Shown: piece after piece, positions 36,111 through 45,129 of the stretch | Layout of the letters: each line of letters begins with the position of its first letter | Numbering within the stretch: position 1 is the stretch's first letter | DNA from: Lentiprolixibacter aurantiacus | Lineage (GTDB): Bacteria; Bacteroidota; Bacteroidia; Flavobacteriales; Flavobacteriaceae | Direction of reading: 5' to 3' | Length of the DNA stretch: 64,000 nt | NCBI RefSeq assembly: GCF_026241225.1 | Contig: NZ_JAPFQP010000002.1 | Location: forward strand, 1-64,000 | Notes under the pieces: model-generated | What the model was told of the DNA's origin: nothing | What the model saw: only the letters and a program-made list of their open reading frames with translations | Databases searched by the model: none | Translations under genes and position numbers: made by a program

Positions 36111-37763
36111 TTGCTCAAGCAGCTTTCTATAAAAAACTATGCCCTTATTGACGATCTGAACGTCAAATTTTCCCACGGTTTCACAACTATTACCGGGGAA
36201 ACTGGTGCAGGTAAGTCCATTTTTCTCGGCGGACTGTCCCTGGTGCTGGGAAAGCGCGCAGATCGTTCCACACTCAGGGACCAGGACAACAAGTGTATTA
36301 TTGAAGCTGAATTTGAGATAGGTTCCTATAACCTCAGGGAGTTCTTTGCCAACCAGGAACTGGATTATGATGATCATTCGATTCTTAGGCGGGAAATACT
36401 GCCGAGTGGCAAGTCCAGAGCTTTTATAAATGACACCCCGGTTACCCTGGATGTTTTAAGTGCTTTGGGCGGACAGTTGATTGATATCCATTCGCAGCAC
36501 CAGACCCTTAAGCTTACAGAGGCTGATTTCCAGATGAAAGTAGTTGATGCCCTGGCCAACAATAGGGCGGTTCTCCATGATTTCCGGGAGAAACTAGCAG
36601 AGTACAGAGATGGTGAAAAACAGCTTCAAGCCCTTATAGACAGGCAACAACAGGCCCTGAAAGATTATGATTACCACAGTTTTCTGTTAAAGGAGATAGA
36701 GGAGGCAAAGCTGGAGGGGGTTAATCAGGAAGACCTGGAAGCCGAGCATGAACAACTGACTCATGTGGAAGAGATACTGGAACAACTCTCCCAGGCCTCT
36801 CAGACGCTCCAGGATGAGCAAATGGGGTTGTTATCTACCCTTGGGCAGTTAAAACAGATTTGTAATAAGCTAAGCCCCTTTGGTCAGCATTTCCAGACCA
36901 TTGCCGATCGGATTAACTCAGTTTATATTGAACTGGACGATCTGGCGGCAGAGATTGAACAACAGCAGGAATCCCAGGTAGTAGACCCGGCAAGGCTTGA
37001 GAAAGTAGGTGCCACTCTTCAGTCGTTATACACGCTTCAGAAAAAACATGCAGTAGCTACCGTGGAAGAGTTATTGCAGATAAAACAGGAACTGGAGGAT
37101 AAAGTTCTGGATACAAACAATCTCGACAGTCAGATCGGGGAGATGCGGTTAACATTGGATAATCTCAGGAGACAGTTAGAAGAAATGTCTTTGTCCATGA
37201 GGGAACAGAGGACTAGGGTAATCCCCAACCTGGTCTCCGAACTGGAAAGCATGTTGAAGCCGCTGGGTATGCCCAATGCCCGGTTTAAAGTCTCTTTACA
37301 GGAATTGCCTGATTTTGCCAGCAATGGCAAGGATTCCCTGATCATGGATTTCTCGGCCAATATGGGTTCTGGATTCGAACCGTTGAAAAAAGTGGCTTCC
37401 GGAGGGGAGTTGTCCCGCATCATGCTGGTAATCAAGGCGGTGCTGGCCAGATATGAAAACCTTCCTACCATGATGTTCGACGAAATAGATACCGGGGTTT
37501 CAGGGGAGGTATCTAACCGAATGGGCGACATTATGACGCAAATGAGCAGGAGAATGCAGGTCTTTTCCATTACCCATCTTCCTCAGGTAGCTTCCAAGGG
37601 AGATCAGCATTTCAAGGTATTCAAGGAAGATAAGGAAGGCGTTACTCACACCCGCATGAAGCAACTGCAGCCTGAAGAACGTATCGTGGAACTGGCCGAG
37701 ATGCTCGGTGGCAAATCCCTTTCCGAATCGGCCCTTGCCCATGCGAGGCAGTTGTTGAATTAA
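36111..37763 (+). CDS. recN: DNA repair protein RecN
   Basis: This 550-residue SMC-like ATPase acts in double-strand break repair. Walker A is GETGAGKSIFLGGL (about 29-42), the coiled-coil arms fill about 150-400, the ABC signature is LKKVASGGELSRIMLVIKAVL and Walker B MMFDEIDTGVSG. The start is TTG, which gives exactly the family N-terminus LKQLSIKNYALID. A 24-bp inverted repeat precedes it, suggesting control separate from the bamD run. Confidence 0.95.
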   Translation: MLKQLSIKNYALIDDLNVKFSHGFTTITGETGAGKSIFLGGLSLVLGKRADRSTLRDQDNKCIIEAEFEIGSYNLREFFANQELDYDDHSILRREILPSGKSRAFINDTPVTLDVLSALGGQLIDIHSQHQTLKLTEADFQMKVVDALANNRAVLHDFREKLAEYRDGEKQLQALIDRQQQALKDYDYHSFLLKEIEEAKLEGVNQEDLEAEHEQLTHVEEILEQLSQASQTLQDEQMGLLSTLGQLKQICNKLSPFGQHFQTIADRINSVYIELDDLAAEIEQQQESQVVDPARLEKVGATLQSLYTLQKKHAVATVEELLQIKQELEDKVLDTNNLDSQIGEMRLTLDNLRRQLEEMSLSMREQRTRVIPNLVSELESMLKPLGMPNARFKVSLQELPDFASNGKDSLIMDFSANMGSGFEPLKKVASGGELSRIMLVIKAVLARYENLPTMMFDEIDTGVSGEVSNRMGDIMTQMSRRMQVFSITHLPQVASKGDQHFKVFKEDKEGVTHTRMKQLQPEERIVELAEMLGGKSLSESALAHARQLLN

Positions 37764-37832
37764 TTAGTCATAACAGTCCTGCTTACCTTAAACCTTATTT
37801 GGTTTTCAAGGATTAACAAGCTCAAATTTTGA

Positions 37833-37840
37833 TATCTTTG
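37833..37840 (+). promoter_or_regulatory. -7 box of fabI
   Basis: TATCTTTG matches TAnnTTTG, 28 bases before the fabI ATG. No TTTG is at the normal -33 distance. Confidence 0.5.
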
Positions 37841-37868
37841 CCCCCAACTAATACCAAATTCAAACACA

Positions 37869-38681
37869 ATGGCACATAACTTACTAAAGGGAAAAAGGGG
37901 GATCATATTTGGAGCTTTAGATGAAAATTCAATCGCCTGGAAGACTGCGGAACGGGTTTATGAAGAAGGCGGGCGCTTCGTGCTCACCAATGCTCCAATC
38001 GCTATGCGGATGGGTCAGATCAACGAACTGGCGAGTAAAACCGAATCGGAAATCATCCCGGCGGATGCTACCAGCGAGGAAGATCTGGAAAAGCTGGTGA
38101 CCCAATCCATGGAGATCCTGGGTGGAAAACTGGACTTTGTGCTCCATTCCATTGGTATGTCAGTCAATGTGCGTAAAGGACGCCATTATACCGATGAAAA
38201 ATATGATTTTACAACCAAGGGCTGGGATGTAAGTGCCCTTTCTTTCCATAAGGTTATGCAAAGCCTTTACAAGGCAGATGCCATGAACGAATGGGGTAGT
38301 ATTGTAGCCCTGACCTATATGGCTGCTCAGCGAACATTCCCTGATTACAACGATATGGCAGATAACAAGGCCTACCTGGAATCTGTTGCCCGAAGTTTTG
38401 GGTATTTCTTTGGGAAGGAAAAGAAAGTCAGGGTTAATACGGTTTCTCAATCGCCAACCCCAACAACTGCAGGTAAGGGAGTGAAAGGCTTTGATGGTTT
38501 CATTGCCTATGCGGAACTGATGTCTCCTCTTGGAAATGCTACCGCTGCAGACTGCGCGGATTATACTATTAGTCTATTCTCTGACCTGACGCGCAAGGTT
38601 ACCATGCAAAATCTGTTTCACGATGGCGGATTTTCCAATACGGGGGTTAGTCAGGAAGTTATCGAACGCTTTTCCGAATAG
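37869..38681 (+). CDS. fabI: Enoyl-ACP reductase FabI
   Basis: This 270-residue NAD(P)H-dependent enzyme performs the last reduction in each round of fatty-acid elongation. It has the cofactor motif GIIFGALDENSIAWK, the divergent SDR pair Tyr-x6-Lys (YNDMADNK after TYMAAQRTFPD), and the SQSPTPTTAGKGVKGF substrate loop, all typical of FabI in this phylum. It has its own promoter, and a double hairpin follows it. Confidence 0.94.
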   Translation: MAHNLLKGKRGIIFGALDENSIAWKTAERVYEEGGRFVLTNAPIAMRMGQINELASKTESEIIPADATSEEDLEKLVTQSMEILGGKLDFVLHSIGMSVNVRKGRHYTDEKYDFTTKGWDVSALSFHKVMQSLYKADAMNEWGSIVALTYMAAQRTFPDYNDMADNKAYLESVARSFGYFFGKEKKVRVNTVSQSPTPTTAGKGVKGFDGFIAYAELMSPLGNATAADCADYTISLFSDLTRKVTMQNLFHDGGFSNTGVSQEVIERFSE

Positions 38682-38684
38682 TTA

Positions 38685-38745
38685 GGAGTAAACCTTATTG
38701 ATGCCTGTTTACTCCAGGAAATGGAGTAATTATTGATTTTATTGC
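38685..38745 (+). promoter_or_regulatory. Two mutually exclusive hairpins between fabI and the GT2 gene
   Basis: GGAGTAAAC (38685-38693) pairs perfectly with GTTTACTCC (38707-38715). The right arm can instead pair with GGAGTAA (38723-38729), forming a second hairpin followed by the T-rich ATTGATTTTATT and the ATG at 38746. The arrangement resembles an antiterminator and terminator pair, or simply a post-fabI processing structure. Confidence 0.45.
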
Positions 38746-39759
38746 ATGGAACTGTTTTTATCCATAGTCGTACCAGTATTCAACAGGCCCGGGGAAATAC
38801 GGGAGTTGCTGGAAAGTATTCATAACCAGACTTATGAGGGCAGGTTTGAAGTGGTCATTGTGGAAGACGGATCAACGGAGCCCTCGGCGGAAGTGGTGAA
38901 TTTTTATAAGGATAAGATAGATATTCTGTACCTGCCCAAACGCAATACGGGACCAGGGGATTCCAGGAATTACGGCATGCGCGAGGCTAATGGTAACTAT
39001 TTCATCCTCCTGGACTCAGACTGTATGCTACCCCCTTCATACCTGCAGCGGGTTGCAGATGCGCTCAATGAAGATTATGTGGATGGTTTTGGAGGGCCAG
39101 ATACTTTTCACAAAAATTTTTCCCCTTTGCAAAAGGCTATAAACTACGTTATGACCTCACTGTTTACTACAGGCGGTATCAGGGGGCATAAAGCGGCAGC
39201 CAGACAATTTCAGCCCAGGAGTTTTAATATGGGCCTTTCTCGTAAGGTATTTGAAGAAACCGGTGGATTTGGAAATATTCATCCGGGAGAAGACCCGGAT
39301 TTAACCCTGCGTATGTGGGAAAAAGGGTTCAGGACACGTCTTATACCCGAAGCGCATGTATTCCACAAAAGGCGGATCGACTTTGGCAAATTCTACAAGC
39401 AGATGAATAAATTTGGCCTGGTGAGGCCAATTTTAAATAAGTGGCACCCCGGATCGGCAAAGGTTTCTTACTGGTTTCCTTCCTTGTTTATCCTGGGGTT
39501 GATCGCATCCTTATTACTCGTCACGGTTGAATTCTATTTACCTCTGGCGCTCTACCTGCTTTATTTTGCAACCCTTTTCGTAGACTGTCTGATCCAATAC
39601 AAACAACCAAAAGTGGCCCTATTTGCCCTTTGGGCTGTATTGGTCCAGTTCACTGCTTACGGATACGGTTTTCTAAAGTCGTCTATCTTGGTTAATTTTA
39701 GCGGTAAAGAAGCACAGGTTGTATTTCCCAATCTGTTTTTTCAAAAGGTCGATGAATGA
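38746..39759 (+). CDS. Family 2 glycosyltransferase, membrane-anchored
   Basis: This 337-residue protein has a GT-A fold domain: LSIVVPVFNRP, VEDGS, the metal-binding DSDCML (DxD-like), GEDPDLTLRMWEKG and basic HKRRIDFGKF. Two to three hydrophobic segments follow (about 245-315), so it is anchored in the inner membrane. Acceptor and donor are unknown; envelope polysaccharide or glycolipid synthesis is likely. Its stop overlaps the YbbR gene by ATGA. Confidence 0.88.
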   Translation: MELFLSIVVPVFNRPGEIRELLESIHNQTYEGRFEVVIVEDGSTEPSAEVVNFYKDKIDILYLPKRNTGPGDSRNYGMREANGNYFILLDSDCMLPPSYLQRVADALNEDYVDGFGGPDTFHKNFSPLQKAINYVMTSLFTTGGIRGHKAAARQFQPRSFNMGLSRKVFEETGGFGNIHPGEDPDLTLRMWEKGFRTRLIPEAHVFHKRRIDFGKFYKQMNKFGLVRPILNKWHPGSAKVSYWFPSLFILGLIASLLLVTVEFYLPLALYLLYFATLFVDCLIQYKQPKVALFALWAVLVQFTAYGYGFLKSSILVNFSGKEAQVVFPNLFFQKVDE

Positions 39760-40709
39760 CAGCACAATCAAAAAAAAGAGTGGATAAAAGGAAGTTGCAG
39801 ATTTTCCTGGTTTTTTTATTCTGCTCTTTTTTGATCTGGTTGATTAGCAAACTTTCGGAGAACTACACAGAAAGAACCACTTTTGAAATTGTATTCCAAA
39901 ATGTTCCGGACTCCCTTCTACTCACATCGAGTTCAAAAGGCACTATTTCGACCCTGGTGCAAACCAGTGGATTTCAGATGCTTGGCTCAGGTTTCAGGAG
40001 AAATCAGATCAATATTGATGTGTCAAAAGTCAGGCAAAGGGGAGGCCGGTATTACATCAGCCCTGCTGAATACCGGAGACAAATGGAACAGCAGCTATCT
40101 GGCTCCATAAGGTTGCAGGAGGTAGACCGGGATACCTTGTTTCTGGAATTATACGGGCTTGTTTCGAGAATGGTGCCTGTTAAGGCTGATCTCAACCTGA
40201 ATCTTGCACAAAATTACCTCCTAAAAGGGCCTGTAGAAATTTCCCCGGATAGTATATTGTTAAGGGGGCCTGAAAACGAATTGGCCGAAATAACTGCTGT
40301 AACCACTGAAACTATAGAACTGAAGGATTTGGAGGAAGATTTCAGCAGGGAAGTGCCACTGATGATTCCGGAAGAATGGACCTCCATAAACCTGGAGACC
40401 GAAAAGGTAGTGCTTAGCGCATCCGTTTTCCGGTTTTCGGAAAAGATAGTCAGTGTGCCGGTTTCCATCCTGAACCTGCCAGAAAGTACTACAATCAAAA
40501 TATTTCCCAATACCATAGAGATACTCTGCAGGGCAGAACTGGAAACGCTTAAAGAACTGGATGTCAGTCAGTTTTCTGTGGCTGTTGATTATGGAGATAT
40601 ACGAGAAGGAATAAAAACCCTGCCGGTTAAGATTCAACAGCAACCTGAGGCTGTTCAGAGCGTTCAGCTTATAACGGAGAAGGTGGAATACCTGCTGATA
40701 CGCCAATGA
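39756..40709 (+). CDS. YbbR-like (CdaR family) protein
   Basis: This 317-residue protein has one N-terminal membrane helix (KLQIFLVFLFCSFLIWLIS) and repeated YbbR-type strand domains. In Firmicutes, YbbR/CdaR binds the diadenylate cyclase CdaA; whether that applies here is unknown. The repeated segments (about 60-140, 145-230 and 235-317) with TTIKIFPNTIEILCRA and LEDLEEDF-like patterns support the assignment. It is coupled to its neighbours by ATGA overlaps on both sides. Confidence 0.82.
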   Translation: MTAQSKKRVDKRKLQIFLVFLFCSFLIWLISKLSENYTERTTFEIVFQNVPDSLLLTSSSKGTISTLVQTSGFQMLGSGFRRNQINIDVSKVRQRGGRYYISPAEYRRQMEQQLSGSIRLQEVDRDTLFLELYGLVSRMVPVKADLNLNLAQNYLLKGPVEISPDSILLRGPENELAEITAVTTETIELKDLEEDFSREVPLMIPEEWTSINLETEKVVLSASVFRFSEKIVSVPVSILNLPESTTIKIFPNTIEILCRAELETLKELDVSQFSVAVDYGDIREGIKTLPVKIQQQPEAVQSVQLITEKVEYLLIRQ

Positions 40710-41287
40710 AAATTGTAGGCCTTACCGGAGGAATAGGGAGTGGCAAGACCACAGTAAGCAGAATGTTCGAAGCGCTGGGGGTCCCTGTATACAATAGTGA
40801 TAAACGGGCAAAGGAATTAATGGTTACTTCCAAAAAATTAAGGGTTCAGATCATCGATCTTTTGGGAGAAGAAGCCTATAAAAATGGTCAGTTGCAAAGA
40901 AATTTTATAGCAGAAAGGGTCTTTGCTCTGCCGGAACTGCTCCAAAAACTAAATGCACTGGTTCATCCTGCTGTAAAAGAAGATTTTAAGCAATGGGCCT
41001 CTCAACAGGATTTTCCTTATGTTATTCAGGAGGCGGCTATCCTGATTGAGAATGGCTCCCACGAAGCCTTCGATAAGATGATCCTGGTAACCGCTCCCCT
41101 GGAAGAGCGCATAGCCCGCATCCTTAAGAGGGACTCCAGTTCCCGTGAAGCCATACTGGAGCGCATGCAACACCAGTGGGAAGATTCCAAAAAAGCTCAA
41201 TTTGCAGATTTTGTAATTGAGAATTTAGAACTCACAAAAACCCAGGAGAAAGTGGCTGCTATCCATGCAGAACTCCTTGAATTATAG
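40706..41287 (+). CDS. coaE: Dephospho-CoA kinase
   Basis: This 193-residue P-loop kinase adds the 3'-phosphate of coenzyme A. Walker A is GLTGGIGSGKTTVS at residues 5-18; the HPAVKEDF motif and the VTAPLEERIARILKRD lid are also typical. It completes the pathway begun by coaBC in the same window. Coupled to YbbR by ATGA. Confidence 0.95.
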   Translation: MKIVGLTGGIGSGKTTVSRMFEALGVPVYNSDKRAKELMVTSKKLRVQIIDLLGEEAYKNGQLQRNFIAERVFALPELLQKLNALVHPAVKEDFKQWASQQDFPYVIQEAAILIENGSHEAFDKMILVTAPLEERIARILKRDSSSREAILERMQHQWEDSKKAQFADFVIENLELTKTQEKVAAIHAELLEL

Positions 41288-41300
41288 ATATTCCGGTATT

Positions 41301-41350
41301 TTAACATTTTTGTTAAGTTTAGGTTAAACAGGGGAAGCTCTAAATGTTAA
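41301..41350. promoter_or_regulatory. GTTAA repeats before the two-component operon
   Basis: GTTAA occurs at 41312, 41323 and 41346 in the same direction: the first two are GTTAA-N6-GTTAA (11 bp apart) and the third 23 bp further. The first also forms the inverted repeat TTAACA-N4-TGTTAA (41301-41316). A -7-like TAATTTTA lies at 41356, before the ATG at 41372. OmpR-family regulators often bind direct repeats about 11 bp apart, so this may be the autoregulatory site. Confidence 0.45.
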
Positions 41351-41371
41351 ATTTTTAATTTTACGCGAACA

Positions 41372-42961
41372 ATGAATAAGAGATTATTTGTTCTTCTGGT
41401 CATATTAATGAGCCTTTCTCTTATTGGGATCATTTCAGTTCAATTGTATTGGATTAAACGTTCCGTAGAAGACAAGGAAGAACAGTTCTCCAATATTGTA
41501 GCCGAGGTACTGAACAGGGTTACTGATAAAATCGAAACCCGCGAAATCAATAATTACTCGGAAAAATTCCTGAGACTGAGGGACAGCCTGGGGGAATTTA
41601 AAAGCTCCCAGCTGAGCAATATCTTTTTCATTGATCGCGATTTGAATTCCAACGAAATCCTGTTTTATTCACACGGGATACTGGAAGAGAATTACAATAT
41701 CGCATCGACGTTCTTTGATAATACAGACAGTACAGACGTTACGGATTCTACGACTATTACCAACATTACCAGCAAGCGTACTACTACTATTTTCAAGGAG
41801 GAATACGGACTTGATGGCAGGCGGTATAAACTCAATCCCATCCAGAAACTTGAAAAAGTAGGAGGGTTGTCGGCCATAGACAGGGCGGCATTTGATGATG
41901 TCTACCGGGAATACGCGAAAAGGATACCGATTCATAACAGGATAAGCAAGAAGGAGATAGAATTGTTACTGGACCAGGAACTGGCCAACAATGGCCTGGA
42001 CCTTGAGTACGAATATGGTATTTACAGTCGTGGCCTGCCTACAAAAGTAAAATCAAGGCGTTTCAAGTTTGCCGAGACCCAGTTGTATCAGGCGCCTATA
42101 TTTAAGAGTAGTGAAGGAAAAAGCGATTTTTCTCTTCTGCTTTCCTTTCCCAGGAAAAAGAAATTCCTATTGCGATCAGTAGTGGGAATGGCGTTCCTTT
42201 CGCTTCTTTTCACTTTGATCATAGTAGTGGCCTATTCGAGTGCCATTTACCAGTTAATCAGGCAAAAACAGATATCTGAGATCAAGAGTGATTTTATCAA
42301 CAATATGACGCATGAGTTCAAAACGCCTATTGCCACCATCAATCTGGCGGTTGAGGCCATAAAGAACCCGCAGGTGATCGGAGACCAGGAAAAAGTGCAG
42401 CGCTATCTGGGGATGATTCGCGACGAGAACAAGCGCATGAATGCACAGGTGGAGAATGTGCTCAGGATTTCACGACTGGAAAAAAACCAGCTGGATATTC
42501 GTAAGGATCGGGTTAATATGCACGACTTAATTAAAAAGGCCATCTCTCACATTGAACTGATAGTTGCTGATCGCGGGGGATACGTTAACGCGCATCTGGA
42601 AGCAGGCAGGGATGAGGTATTGGCCAACGATGTGCATTTTGGGAATGTACTGGTGAATATCCTGGACAATGCGGTTAAATATTCGCCTGAAGCCCCAAAG
42701 ATCGATGTATTTACCAACACAGTCAAGAATTACTTCGTAATCCGGATCGAAGATCAGGGAGCTGGGATGAGCAAGGCTGTACTGAAAAAGGTATTTGAAA
42801 AATTTTACCGGGAACATACCGGAGACATACACAATGTAAAAGGACATGGGCTAGGTTTGGCCTATGTGAAAAAAATAGTAGAAGATCACCAGGGTGAGGT
42901 TTATGCAGAAAGCGAGAAAGGAAAAGGTAGTACTTTCTTCATCAAACTGCCCTTAATATAG
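41372..42961 (+). CDS. Sensor histidine kinase (RprX-like)
   Basis: This 529-residue kinase has two membrane helices (about 5-27 and 268-290) that bound an extracytoplasmic sensor domain of about 240 residues with no recognisable fold, then HisKA with the phospho-accepting H314 (MTHEFKTPIATIN) and HATPase with NILDNAVKYS, DQGAGM and GHGLGLAYVKKIV. The kinase core and partner resemble RprX of Bacteroides and Porphyromonas. The sensor has a Ser/Thr-rich stretch (residues 113-133). It is followed by its response regulator with a six-base gap. Confidence 0.9.
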   Translation: MNKRLFVLLVILMSLSLIGIISVQLYWIKRSVEDKEEQFSNIVAEVLNRVTDKIETREINNYSEKFLRLRDSLGEFKSSQLSNIFFIDRDLNSNEILFYSHGILEENYNIASTFFDNTDSTDVTDSTTITNITSKRTTTIFKEEYGLDGRRYKLNPIQKLEKVGGLSAIDRAAFDDVYREYAKRIPIHNRISKKEIELLLDQELANNGLDLEYEYGIYSRGLPTKVKSRRFKFAETQLYQAPIFKSSEGKSDFSLLLSFPRKKKFLLRSVVGMAFLSLLFTLIIVVAYSSAIYQLIRQKQISEIKSDFINNMTHEFKTPIATINLAVEAIKNPQVIGDQEKVQRYLGMIRDENKRMNAQVENVLRISRLEKNQLDIRKDRVNMHDLIKKAISHIELIVADRGGYVNAHLEAGRDEVLANDVHFGNVLVNILDNAVKYSPEAPKIDVFTNTVKNYFVIRIEDQGAGMSKAVLKKVFEKFYREHTGDIHNVKGHGLGLAYVKKIVEDHQGEVYAESEKGKGSTFFIKLPLI

Positions 42962-42967
42962 ACAATT

Positions 42968-43675
42968 ATGGAAACAGCTCAGAAGAAAATTCTTTTGGTA
43001 GAAGACGATCCCAATTTTGGAATTGTACTGAAGGATTACCTCTCTATGAACGATTTTGATGTAACCCTTGCCAAAAATGGGATGGAAGGATTTGAAAAGT
43101 TCAAAAAAGACAACTTCGACATTTGCATTCTGGATGTAATGATGCCCTACAAGGATGGCTTTACCCTGGCTAAGGAAATTCGTGAGAAGAATGAGAATGT
43201 TCCAATCATATTCCTGACAGCAAAAACCATGAAGGAAGATGTGCTTAAGGGTTACAAGGCGGGTGCAGATGACTACCTCAATAAACCCTTCGATTCGGAG
43301 GTGCTTTTGATGAAACTCAAGGCAATCCTTCAGCGAAAGGCCTCCAACACCCTTGCAGACAGCAAGCAGTTTGAATTCCAGATTGGAAATTTCCATTTGA
43401 ATTCCAAATTGCGTTTTCTCAAATACAAAGAGGAAGAGCCCATAAAACTATCTCCCAAGGAAAATGAATTATTAAGGTTGCTTGCACTGCATGAGAACGA
43501 CCTTATGCCCAGGGAACTGGCACTCACCAAGATCTGGAGGGACGATAACTATTTTACCTCCAGGAGTATGGATGTTTACATAGCCAAATTGCGCAAATAC
43601 CTGAAGCGGGACGACTCTGTGGAAATTCTGAATATACATGGGGAAGGATTCCGGCTGGTAGTTAAGAACGGATAA
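42968..43675 (+). CDS. OmpR-family response regulator (RprY-like)
   Basis: This 235-residue regulator has a receiver with acidic pocket E12-D13-D14, phosphorylation site D56, T85 and K106, and a C-terminal winged helix (LSPKENELLRLLALHEN, then SRSMDVYIAKLRKYL). The FLTAKTMKEDVLKGYKAGADDYLNKPF region is close to RprY, which represses or activates envelope and stress genes in Bacteroidetes. Targets here are unknown; repeats before the operon may be its own sites. Confidence 0.92.
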   Translation: METAQKKILLVEDDPNFGIVLKDYLSMNDFDVTLAKNGMEGFEKFKKDNFDICILDVMMPYKDGFTLAKEIREKNENVPIIFLTAKTMKEDVLKGYKAGADDYLNKPFDSEVLLMKLKAILQRKASNTLADSKQFEFQIGNFHLNSKLRFLKYKEEEPIKLSPKENELLRLLALHENDLMPRELALTKIWRDDNYFTSRSMDVYIAKLRKYLKRDDSVEILNIHGEGFRLVVKNG

Positions 43676-43692
43676 TCACTACAAACTATACC

Positions 43693-43720
43693 AAAAAAGC
43701 GGCGTTCAGCCGCTTTTTTT
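43693..43720. terminator. Bidirectional Rho-independent terminator
   Basis: AAAAAAGCGGC and GCCGCTTTTTTT flank GTTCA, forming a long stem with A and T runs. It serves the response regulator (+) and gluconokinase (-), whose stop codon lies inside it. Confidence 0.88.
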
Positions 43721-44218
43721 GTTCGATTCCCATTGCCGGATTATTTCATCCACTTGTTCAGGAGGTGAGAGCTCTACGGTTACATGGATGGCATTATCCG
43801 GGAGTTCAAGCGCGTCAAACTGTGAACGCAGCAATTCTTCAGGCATAAAGTGACCAGAACGCTTTTTAATACGCTCCAAAATAGTGCTGTAATCTCCTTT
43901 GAGGAATATCCAAAATACGCGGGGTAATCCTTCGACCAGTATTTTTCTGTATTTGACTTTTAAGGCAGAGCAGGCAATCACACAACCGGAGTCAGCATGC
44001 TCCATGGCAAGCCTGTTTATGCTTTGTAACCAGGGCAACCTGTCATTATCATCCAGGGGTTTTCCCTTAGACATTTTGTCGATATTGGATTTAGGGTGAT
44101 AATCGTCCCCGTCAAAAAATGGCAGCTCCAACTCCTTTGCCAGCAATCTGCCTACGGTAGATTTTCCACATCCGGAAACACCCATTACAAAAAAAACCGT
44201 GCCCCTTCCTTCCCTCAT
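43706..44218 (-). CDS. Gluconokinase
   Basis: This 170-residue P-loop kinase phosphorylates gluconate to 6-phosphogluconate. It shows Walker A GVSGCGKSTVGR, FFDGDDYHPKSNIDKMSKGKPLDD (substrate and metal region) and CSALKVKYR, all characteristic of GntK/IdnK. It is the last gene of the eight-gene - strand run, coupled to miaA by ATGA, and its stop lies in the terminator. Confidence 0.92.
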   Translation of the reverse strand: MREGRGTVFFVMGVSGCGKSTVGRLLAKELELPFFDGDDYHPKSNIDKMSKGKPLDDNDRLPWLQSINRLAMEHADSGCVIACSALKVKYRKILVEGLPRVFWIFLKGDYSTILERIKKRSGHFMPEELLRSQFDALELPDNAIHVTVELSPPEQVDEIIRQWESNKKSG

Positions 44219-45129
44219 TTCATCAAATCAATTTTTTCTTCGAGCACCGTGGCTATTTCATGGTGGGGGGTTTGATAATCGAACCAGTGAACCCCTGTGG
44301 TTTTCCGATACCAGGTCAGTTGCCTTTTGGCAAACCTTCGGGTGTTCTTTTTAATCGTTTCCACAGCAGTTTCCTTGCTGCAGACACCCTCAAGGAAAGC
44401 AAATAGCTCCTGGTATCCCACTGTTTGTAGCGCATTATAATCCTTGTAAGGCAGTAGCTTTTTTACTTCTTCCAGAAGGCCATCAGCCATCATTTGGTCT
44501 ACCCGGGCATGTATTCGTTCGTAGAGAATTTCGCGCTCTGCTTTAAGCCCTACTACAACAGGCTTAAAAAGCCGGTTTGCTTTAGGTTTTCCCAGAAAGC
44601 TCGAATAGGGTTTGCCGCTGCTTTTACAAACTTCAAGCGCCCTGATTAGTCTGTGTGGATTCTGGATATCAACCCTTTGGAAATACTCTGGGTCAAGTGC
44701 TTTTAACTCCTGCTGCAATGCCGAAATCCCTTTTTGCTCCAGGGTCTGGTTCAATTCCTCCCTGACACCTGGCGAAACTTCTGGAAATGTGTCCAGCCCC
44801 TTTAATACGGCGTCCGTATAAAGTCCGCTCCCACCTACCAGGATTAAAGTATCATGGGTTTGAAATAGATTGTGGATCATTTGAAGTGCCTCTGCTTCAA
44901 AATCACCTACGGAGTAGGGTGTAGTTATGCTCACGTGCTGTAGAAAATGATGAGGGATGCCCTTTTTTTCTGCAGTGGTTGGAACTGCGGTTCCTATGGA
45001 CATTTCTTTGTAAAACTGACGGGAATCTGAAGAAATGATCACCGTATCGAAATGATTAGCCAGGGAAACTGCTAAAGCTGTTTTTCCGATGGCCGTGGGC
45101 CCAATTACAGTTATTAGGAATTTATTCAT
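44215..45129 (-). CDS. miaA: tRNA dimethylallyltransferase MiaA
   Basis: This 304-residue enzyme attaches the isopentenyl group to A37 of tRNAs that read U-starting codons. Walker A is GPTAIGKTALAVSLA; SSDSRQFYKEMSIGTA, the IVGGSGLYTDAVLKG-like block and LGLK... RKTTGVHWF tail are present. The ATG at 45129 overlaps the ion-channel stop by ATGA and matches the family N-terminus; a further upstream codon would add nine residues. Confidence 0.95.
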   Translation of the reverse strand: MNKFLITVIGPTAIGKTALAVSLANHFDTVIISSDSRQFYKEMSIGTAVPTTAEKKGIPHHFLQHVSITTPYSVGDFEAEALQMIHNLFQTHDTLILVGGSGLYTDAVLKGLDTFPEVSPGVREELNQTLEQKGISALQQELKALDPEYFQRVDIQNPHRLIRALEVCKSSGKPYSSFLGKPKANRLFKPVVVGLKAEREILYERIHARVDQMMADGLLEEVKKLLPYKDYNALQTVGYQELFAFLEGVCSKETAVETIKKNTRRFAKRQLTWYRKTTGVHWFDYQTPHHEIATVLEEKIDLMK

